Assembly: GCA_028274465.1 (NCBI GenBank) | Contig: CM051456.1 | Location: 43,274,870 to 43,338,869 of the forward strand | Length of the DNA: 64,000 nt | Reading direction: 5' to 3' | From: Plantago ovata | Taxonomy: Eukaryota; Streptophyta; Magnoliopsida; Lamiales; Plantaginaceae | Shown here: piece by piece, positions 56,687-64,000 of the stretch | Position numbering within the stretch: the stretch's first letter is position 1 | Layout: the number at the start of each line of letters is the position of its first letter | The notes under the pieces: generated by a model | Told to the model about the DNA's origin: nothing | What the model saw: the letters and a program-made list of their open reading frames with translations, nothing else | Databases searched by the model: none | Position numbers and translations under genes: made by a program

Positions 56687-59216
56687 TGATGAATGTGTAT
56701 TTTACACTTTCATTTGAGTCTTTTTCACCTATTTTAGCTATCCTCTATGTTAATTTAGCTATATTTTAGTGCATTTTATTGGAATAGTGTCACGTTTCCC
56801 TTTAGATTTTATTTTACTGGTTTTGGTTGAAAATCGAGGATTTCCGGGCAATTATATTGAAGTTGACAAGGAATTGGTGTTCCAGAAGCCTATTTGGAGT
56901 ATCTGAAGGTTTTCAGATAGGATTTGGAGTCTAGGGGCCGAATCTAGAGGTTAGAAGGCTACTAGAAGTCAGAAACCGAGTCTGAAAAGGGGAAGAAATC
57001 CAAAAACGCGTTGAAAACGCGGAATTCCGCGAGAAAAACTCTGGGGCGAACCGCCCCGTGGTATTTCGGGGCCTATATATAGTTGCTCAGTTTTCTCCGA
57101 AAATCATATCTTTCCAGACCTTCTCTCTCACCTCTCTCTATAGTTTTAGGTAGGAACTTCCCGGGGCCTGTCCTGGGAGTTCCGTAGCTTAGGGGATACT
57201 TTTTCATAGCAGTTTGGAGCTCGTAGGATCGCAATCATCCGGAGATTGACAACCGTCGGTAACTTTGTATCTTATAGTTTTATTCTACTTATTTTATTCT
57301 TTCAACATGTTTTCTTCTATGATTTCTGTTGATTGCATGTCTATTATGAGTAGCTAAACTTATCGTTGGTGGTAGTATGTGAATTCTTAGCGAAGGGAAG
57401 ATAATCATGCTAATGGCTATATCGCGCATTATACTCCGTGTCATTGCTTTATTTCGTTGATCAGGCACAACCTAAATTCTCGTATGTTGTATTAATTATT
57501 ATGCACAATTGGACACTTGTCGACCATCAGACCAATTATCTTCGTAGTGTTGAATAATTACGTAACACATTAGGACAATAGTGATTGACTTGTCAGACCA
57601 AATTATCTTCGTAGTGCTTAATATTTGTGATGAATGTGTATTTTACACTTTCATTCGAGTCTTTTTCACCTAATTTAGCTATCCTCTATGTTAATTTAGC
57701 TATATTTTAGTACATTTTATTAGAATAGTGTCACGTTTCCCTTTAGATTTTATTTTACAGGTTTTGGTTGAAATTCGGAGATTTACGGGCATTTATATTG
57801 AAGTCTACAAGGAATTGGTGTTCCAGAAGCATATTTGGAGTATCTGAAGGTTTCCGGATAGGATTTGGAGTCTAGGGGCCGAATCTGGAGGTTAGAAGGC
57901 TACTAGAATTCATAAACCGAGTCCGAAAAGGTGAAGAAATCCAAAACCGCGTCGAAAACGCGAAAATTCCGCGTTTAGACTGTGGGGCGAACCGCCCCAG
58001 CACTCGGGCGAACCGCCCCAGAAGAAATTCGGTCCTATATATAGTTGCGAGTTTTCTTTCCGAAAATCATATCTTTCCAAGCCTACTTTCTCACCTCTCT
58101 CTATAGTTTTAGGTAGGAACTTCCCGGGGCCTGTCCTGGGGGTTCCATAGCTTAGGGGATACTTTTTCATAGCAGATTGGAGCGCGTAGGATCGCAATCA
58201 TCCGGAGATTGACAACCTTCGGTAACTTTGTATCTTACAGTTTTTATCTACTTATTTTATATTCTTTCAATGTGTTTTCTTCTATGATTGCTATTGATTG
58301 CATGCCTATTATGAGTAGCTATATTTATCGTTGGTGGTAGTATGTGAATTCTTAGCGAGGGAAGATAATCATGCTAATGGCTATATCGCGCATTATACTC
58401 CGTGTCATTGCTTTATTTCGTTGATCAGTTGAACACCAAAATTCTCGTATGTTGTATTGATTATTATGCACACATGGACACTTGTCAACCAATCAGACCA
58501 ATTATCTTCGTAGTGTTGAATAATTACGGAACACATTAGGACGTTAGTTGTTGATGAGTCAGACCCCTACTATCTTCGTACTGCTTAATACTTGCAACAA
58601 GGACACAAGATTGATTCAAAGATCTCTATGCAAGACCGAGGAATTTATGCATGATTATCGACCCATTATGTTAAGAAGGACCATACTATCACCAACCTCC
58701 ATTATCTGCTTGAAAACCCCGATTGCTTTCTATTTGCTGTTTTATATTCTTAATTAGATTTGATAAAGCTAGTATAGTCTTGAGAGAACGACACTCGAGT
58801 CATTCTACTACTACACTACTGTTTTCGTTGTAGTTGTGGGTTGCCTTTGGCTAAATACAAATTTATTTGACTTAACCGGGACCTGACAAATCTCGCGTTC
58901 ATCAATTTGCAACAGGACACTAGATTGATTCAAAGATCTCTATGTAAGACCGAGGAATTTATGCATGACTATCGACCCGTTATGCTAAGAAGGACCATAC
59001 TATCACCAATCTCCATTATCTGCTAGAAACCCCTTTGCTATCTGTTTGCTGTTTTTATATTCTAAAATAGATTTGATAAAGCTAGTTATAGTCCTGAGAG
59101 AACGACACTCGAGTCATTCTACTGCTACACTACGGTTTTCGTTGTAGTTGTGGATTGCCTTTGGCTAAATAACAAATTTATTTGATAATCGGAATCCGAC
59201 AAATTCCCGTTCATCA
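56687..59216 (+). repeat. 3' LTR of element D, interrupted by K
   Basis: 56687-57627 and 58910-59216 give an LTR of 1248 bp after removal of K and one ATTTG. A single palindrome lies at 57042-57058. It ends CGTTCATCA, followed by the second TTTCT. Confidence 0.95.
57628..58904 (+). mobile_element. K: solo LTR of the Athila-like family (1277 bp)
   Basis: TGATGAATG to CGCGTTCATCA, with ATTTG on both sides (57623-57627 and 58905-58909), inside the 3' LTR of D. The complete LTR with target duplication but no internal region implies insertion followed by LTR-LTR recombination. Two palindromes at 57982-58020. Confidence 0.96.
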
Positions 59217-59221
59217 TTTCT

Positions 59222-60182
59222 CCGGATAGGTTAACCGGGAATAGGAGTGCTTTGGTTCTTGAATCATGAACGTAAGCATCCATTTTAGTGCCAAATCTTA
59301 CCAAGTAATCCTTCAGACAACTTGTTCCATCATAGCTTTCAAAGGTGGGGAATCCTCTTTCGATTTTGGCTTGGTGGCTCCTAATCTCGTCGAACAAAGG
59401 GCTCGGATCTTGGTCTTGCTCTTTCTCTTGGACAGCTCCTCGTAGAGTCTCTATATGAGCATCAAGTGCGGACTTCCTTGCGTGAGTTCCTCCAGAGTGA
59501 GCCTCCTCCGCGTGATCGGATCGATTAAGGGGGTTACCTCAGCTACTGTTCTCAATGCTTGATTTTCCGCCACCGCTTCTTGTTGGTTCTGAGGAGTTAC
59601 TTGGTTGGGCGTGACTTGATTAGGGAGAGCGGGTGGTGTAGCGATCAAGTCTCTCAAGTCATCCGGGGCACCTTGAGGTCCTAACCTCGATTGGAATCTT
59701 GATGGTCCAAGTCGAGATTCGATTGGCCTTGTGTTGGCTCTCGAATGTGCCTCATCTTGTGCAACTGGTGCTCTTCGTTGGGATTGACGAGGGGCGACCA
59801 GAGTGTCACGAGGTTGCTCTTGTACTGGCGCTTGTTGTGCTCCTCGAGCTTGGATCTCAGCATTAACTCTAGCAGCCTCATTACCCCCCACATATCCTTG
59901 TAATGTGAGAAGGAACAAGTCGTATTGAGTTTCGCCCATCCCGAAATCTGATGGTCGGACTACGCGTCCATCAGGAAGGGTGAAGTTCAATGCGGCCGGT
60001 TGAGGAGGGTTCACTGCTACGGGAGGTTGATTGATTGCTAATTGAGGAGGCTGCCCTCTAGGCTCGGCATTGTTTGAGACTCTCAACGCTCCATAGGAGC
60101 TTCCTACTGGAACTCCTTGTGGGTTGTTTTCCCCCGATCTTTCACCTTGGGAGTTGATGACATTAGTGAATGCCCCTTCCAT
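59222..60182 (-). pseudogene. Gag N-terminal half (element C)
   Basis: Starts MEGAFTNVINSQGERSG, with a proline/glutamine-rich region, LPDGRVVRPSDFGMGETQYDLFL, then after a one-base gain near 59487 FDEIRSHQAKIERGFPTFESYDGTSCLKDYL and ALLFPVNLSGE, the beginning of the capsid domain. The reading joins 46300 when D is removed. Confidence 0.88.
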
Positions 60183-60400
60183 GTAATCTTGGTTCCTTGC
60201 AACATTGTTATTTCTCGGTGCCCTCGTAGCAGCAGCCGTTCCTCCTCCTCGACCATTAGGGGGACGGTCCCTAGGTCGAGGAGGATTCCTGGATGGTGCA
60301 TTAGCAAGACGGTTGCTTCTTCTGGGAGGCCTATTCGTGAAGTGTCACGAGGAGGGTAGTGGCTCGACCAGTAGGGCTAGGAATGACCTTTTGTGTCGCT
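60183..60400 (-). other. 5' leader of element C
   Basis: Between PBS and gag. An arginine/glycine-rich frame extends upstream of the gag ATG without another ATG. No other feature seen. Confidence 0.55.
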
Positions 60401-60417
60401 TCCCACAGACGCAGCCA
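60401..60417 (-). promoter_or_regulatory. Candidate primer binding site (element C)
   Basis: Minus strand TGGCTGCGTCTGTGGGA starts two bases after the LTR. It ends in the complement of CCA as a PBS should, but I cannot name the tRNA with confidence. Confidence 0.6.
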
Positions 60418-60419
60418 AA

Positions 60420-61259
60420 TGTTGAAGGGTAATTCGTACTTCTTCCTAAGTTCGCAATGGATCGTCAATCTAAACTATTCTAGTTCTTCTTCATGTAGTG
60501 TTCCTCTTGGATAGGTAATGAACCTTCTTGTAGCTTCCTCGTACCTGAAATATACTGGAGGGGGGGGGGTTAGTGTCTCTTTCCCGGTATGTAGGATATC
60601 AGACCGGAGTGACGACTTTACGTGTAGGGAGTTGTGAGGCTTCCCTAGTACGAGTAGTAAATGTGGTGGGTGAGTGGTAGGTGAGAGGTGTTAATGCTTA
60701 CCCGCTGGGTAATGAATGAGTCCTTTATATACTCGTAGACTTTTAATGTCAGCCCTTGTAGGATCGTGACAAGTTTCCGGATGGGATTGAAGCCTCCTTA
60801 GGCCCAAGCCCATTAAGCAGGTCCATGGGCCTTGGCCCAAACATCTTGGCTAGGGTTGAGAGGGCAAGATCGTCATTTTGGGTCCCACTTAGTAATATGG
60901 AGGACGGGGCCCCACTGGGAGCGATCACGGGTGGTCGCCCAGGTGTCCTCGTTCCTTCCTCTTACGTTGGTGGTTCGAGTAGTGCTCTGCCTAGTTTCTC
61001 TCAGAGAGTGTTACCTTGACGTAAGGCCTCCTCGAGCCCTAGAGATGCTCCTCGGGCTCAATAGCTGCTTTGTCCTTGTGATGAGCTTATTTTGAGGGTT
61101 GGCCTCTTAGTGATGGTCGGACCCTATGTTGGTCGAACCACACCTTAGTGACATACTTAGGTGTGGTCGCGCCCCTTCAGGGACGGCCTATGATGCTTTG
61201 TAGCGCTCTTAGACCGCTCTAGTTCGTACATGCGGACTGGACATATTTCAACACTAACA
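60420..61259 (-). repeat. 5' LTR of element C (840 bp)
   Basis: TGTTGAAGG to CACTAACA, with TATATAAAGG on the minus strand (60722-60731). GGTTA follows at 61260-61264. Confidence 0.95.
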
Positions 61260-62393
61260 GGTTACTTCATCAAAATCAAAAGTGATGAATGTAAACTTAT
61301 TGACTTTGAGACAAAGAAGGTTATTATGGTTGCTAGAAGATCAGGAGGTCTCTATACCGTAGATTGGTCTTCAGCAATCATTGAAAAATGCCTTGTCTCA
61401 GATCATGATTGCCTTGCTGAAAAAGCATGGGTATGGCATAAACGAACAAGTCACCTAAACTTCAAGACGCTGAATAAGCTGTCTAAAAAGGCACTTGTAG
61501 TTGGATTACATAAGGTTACTTTTAAGAAGGATGGTGTTTGCAATGCATGTCAGCAAGGAAAGCAAACCAAATCTTCTTTCAAGAACAAGGCAGTACCGTC
61601 AACTACAAAACCTTTACAACTCTTGCACATGAACTTGTTTGAATCTTCCTCACCAAGCTATGCTGGCAAGAAGTATGGTCTGGTGGTGGTAGATGACTAT
61701 TCAAGATTCACTTGGGTAGTATTTATCAAACACAAGTCTGAAACAAGGACTGAAATACCTAACTTGCTGAACAAGCCTGAAGTCATGAAAAATGACAAGG
61801 TAAAAGTCATAAGAACAGACCATGGTACGGAGTTTGTAAACCAGTACATAACTGAGTATTGCACTTCAAAACGCATACAACATCAGTTATCCTCAGTAAG
61901 GACACCTCAACAAAATGGTGTTGCTGAAAGGAAGAATCGTACCCTTAAGGAAGCAGCTAGAACGATGCTTGCTGACACTGAAATAAGTGAAGCTTATTGG
62001 GTTGAAGCGATTAATACCGCCTCCTATACGCAAAATAGATGCTTGATAACTAAGGAATACAACAAAACTCCATATGAGTTATTTGTTGGAAGACCTCCTA
62101 ACATCACCCATCTAAGAGTATTTGGTTGCAAATGCTTTGTTCTTAACAATGATAGAGAATACTTGAGAACATTTCAACCAAAGACAGACGAAGCAATATT
62201 TCATGGCTACTCCTTGCATAGTAAAGCTTATAGAGTTTACAATAATAAGGCACAAAAGATCGAAGAATCAGTGCATGTTGTATTCTATGAAAAGTCACAA
62301 GGAGGCCGTGTTGAAGAAGAAATATCAGAATGTATGAAGAAGTTACTCATACACGAGCAAAGAACTAAATCTGATGCTAGAAATATCAAATAA
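61260..62393 (+). pseudogene. Copia integrase (element B)
   Basis: Reads on from the protease region at 7352. The zinc part is HKRTSHLNFKTLNKL ... CNACQQGKQ. The DDE core has aspartate in VVVDDYSRFTWV, aspartate in IRTDHGTEFVN and glutamate in NGVAERKNRTLKEAARTML. After FGCKCFVLN the frame runs to a TAA at 62391. All key residues are intact; only the stop and the insertion disable it. Confidence 0.92.
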
Positions 62394-64000
62394 ATTGAAC
62401 TAAATGATGATTCTAACAATTACTCACCTTTCCCAAGTCATGACAAGATAAATATAGTTCATGATAAAGAATTTCCGGCAAAAGACGCGGTTTCTCCAAA
62501 TGTTGCTGAAACTATGCAACTTCCTGTGTCTGCTGACGAGTTACCTCAAACCAGCAATGCTGAACAAGCAGTTGCTGATGAACCAATATCAGCAGAGACA
62601 CAACAAGATACTAGTAGTACTGAACAAGTACATGCTGAAGAGTCACATGCTGAAACGCAAACTTATCTAGATCCAAAGAGCAGAAAACCTGTTAATAAGT
62701 GGATTAGAGATCATCCCTCTACGGATATGATTGGTGATATTGACAAACGCCAAGTGACTAGATCCAAAGTATCTACTAATCAAGAACTTGCTGAAGAAGC
62801 AAACGTCATTGAAGTAGAAGCTTTGTTCTCTTGCTTTGTTTCAGAAATTGAACCTAAGACCATAGAAGAAGCTTTAAAGCATTCTGAATGGATCAAGGCA
62901 ATGCAAGAAGAACTGGATCAATTTGAAAGGAATAAAATCTGGAAACTTGTACCCCTTGCTGAAGGAAAGAAAGCAATTGGTACAAAGTGGGTGTTCAGAA
63001 ACAAGCTGAGCGAGTCCGGAGAAGTAACAAGAAACAAAGCACGTTTAGTTGCTCAAGGTTACTGTCAGACTGAAGGATTGGACTATGATAAGTCTTATGC
63101 ACCACTTGCAAGATTGGATGCAATTAGACTTTTCTTAGCCTTTGCTGCTCACAATGACTTCATTGTTTATCAAATGGATGTTAAAAGTGCATTCCTAAAT
63201 GGTGAACTTGCTGAAGAAGTCTACTTAGAACAATCCCCTGGCTTTGAACTTCCCTCAGAAACAAAGATGGTATAAAAGTTTTAGAAAGCTGTATATGGTC
63301 TAAAGCAAGCACCAAGAGCTTGGTATGATACCTTAGCTAAGTTCTTGCTGGATAATGATTTCAAGAAAGGTGAAGTTGACAAAACCTTATTTACCATGAA
63401 TCATGATGGTAAAATACTCTTAGTCAAGATTTATGTGGATGACATAATATTTGGATCTAAGGACAAGCAACTTTGTGATGATTTTGCCAAGCTCATGACA
63501 AACAAGTTTGAAATGAGTATGATGGGCAAATTGAATTATTTCCTCGGATTGCAAGTCAAGCAACTCAAAGATGGAATATTTGTAAATCAAGCAAAATATG
63601 CAAAGGAAATGCTCATAAAGTTTAGGATCAAGGAGGAAGAAAAACCTGAAAAGATCCCGATGAGTGTTGGTACCAAATTGGGCTATACTAAACAAGATAA
63701 AAGTGTTGATGAACACAAGTATAGGAAGCTCATTGGTTCCTTGCTATATCTAACAACAAGTAGACTTGACATTCAGTATGCTATTTGTGTGTGTGCAAGA
63801 TTCCAATATGATCCAAGAGAATCACACTACAAAAAGACACTTAAGATACTGAAATATGTCAAAGGTACAGTCAATGTTGGATTATGGTATCCAAAAGATT
63901 CTAGACTGGAATTGGTTGGTTATTCTGATGCTGATCATGGAGGATCAACTCTTGATAGAAAATGTACTTCTGGAACTTGTCAGTTTCTAGGTACAAGATT
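62394..64000 (+). pseudogene. Copia reverse transcriptase and RNase H (element B), runs off the window
   Basis: Same frame as integrase. It begins with an acidic, glutamine-rich linker, then [47 protein letters not shown], and after stops at 63273 (TAA) and 63282 (TAG) KAVYGLKQAPRAWYD, IYVDDIIFGSKD (catalytic pair) and MSMMGKLNYFLGLQV. RNase H starts at GYSDADHGGSTLDRKCTSG. No frameshift is visible, only three nonsense codons over 2.7 kb. Confidence 0.92.

Larger units (their letters stand above)
46301..59216 (+). mobile_element. Element D: Athila-like copy with both LTRs, carrying insertions I, J and K
   Basis: Inserted in the gag gene of C with TTTCT on both sides. 5' LTR 46301-47569; 3' LTR 56687-59216 interrupted by solo LTR K. 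Both LTRs end with the same GATAATCGGAATCCGAC tail, confirming that they belong together. The internal part has gag-protease, hairpin, spacer, intron and a diverged ORF2 resembling that of H. Removing I, J and K leaves an element of roughly 8.2-8.3 kb. Confidence 0.95.
7353..61259 (-). mobile_element. Element C: Tat-type Ty3/gypsy retrotransposon, minus strand, heavily nested into
   Basis: It is bounded by LTRs of 838 and 840 bp and by the GGTTA duplication. On the minus strand the order is 5' LTR (60420-61259), PBS, gag (split by D), protease, RT, RNase H, second (archaeal-type) RNase H, integrase (cut at 41537), a deletion, an antisense accessory gene, PPT and 3' LTR (7353-8190). The second RNase H and the gag knuckle form CKFHKGKGHTSDEC are typical of the Tat lineage. 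All coding parts carry stops or frameshifts. Confidence 0.93.
5562..64000 (+). mobile_element. Element B: host Ty1/copia element(s), split by the 54-kb insertion
   Basis: Copia coding sequence appears at 5562-7352 and again from 61260 to the window end. Removing 7353-61259 and one GGTTA restores the continuous reading ADKGYFIKIKSDE across the site, which proves that the two parts were one gene. The order gag, protease, integrase, RT is copia-type. RT and RNase H wording (YVDDIIFGSKD, YSDADHGGSTLDRKCTSG) looks SIRE-like, with moderate confidence. No copia LTR is in the window. Confidence 0.92.

Noticed and set aside
1..64000. CRISPR arrays, operons, bacterial signals
   Set aside because: Repeats are LTRs, palindromes and tracts; no spacer-repeat array and no prokaryotic gene organisation.

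Overview
The window is plant nuclear DNA, and practically all of it is LTR retrotransposons nested inside one another. I see no host gene, tRNA, rRNA or CRISPR array. The evidence for a plant is a Ty1/copia element, a Tat-type Ty3/gypsy element with a second RNase H, a Tekay/Del-like chromovirus with a C-terminal chromodomain, and several copies of an Athila-like family primed by tRNA-Asp. A flowering plant is fairly secure and a dicot is only a guess. The density of insertions suggests pericentromeric heterochromatin (inference).

Layout, oldest layer first. (B) A decayed Ty1/copia element forms the floor at 5562-7352 and resumes at 61260-64000. (C) It is split inside its protease region by a minus-strand Tat-type Ty3/gypsy element spanning 7353-61259, with LTRs at 7353-8190 and 60420-61259 and the 5-bp target duplication GGTTA on both sides, so about 54 kb sits in one copia gene. 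C keeps gag, protease, RT, RNase H, a second RNase H and most of integrase, all broken by stops and frameshifts. It also keeps a plus-strand (antisense) accessory gene with its own TATA box and 5'UTR intron near 15295-16868. (Athila-like family) Copies A (1-5561), E (8275-14712), F (16869-34571), H (34567-41536), D (46301-59216) and single LTRs J (55342-56595) and K (57628-58904) share LTRs of about 1.25-1.3 kb with ends TGATGAA...TTCATCA. (G) A Tekay-like chromovirus at 20298-31029 splits the second ORF of F, with target duplication GCTCC. (I) A probable solo LTR of an unidentified family lies at 52330-54419 inside D.

The most interesting system is the Athila-like family. Its copies carry a gag-protease ORF (about 719 codons) and, after a spacer with a conserved intron, a second ORF (up to 436 aa) resembling a plant-transposon-associated domain. 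None carries reverse transcriptase or integrase, so the family presumably moves in trans with an autonomous partner. It also carries hypervariable arrays of GGGGCGAAYCGCCCC-type palindromes in both LTR and internal spacer, a hairpin with loop AGGCAA just after gag, and repeated PPT-like hairpins beside a long purine tract.

Structural oddities: F and H meet head to head at 34567-34571 through five bases shared by the gag sequence and the primer binding site, and both lack a 5' LTR. The other end of F is a truncated LTR fused directly to the C accessory gene, so the intervening part of C, including the end of integrase, is gone. All boundaries and target duplications were read by eye. Clade names rest on motif recognition, not on a search.
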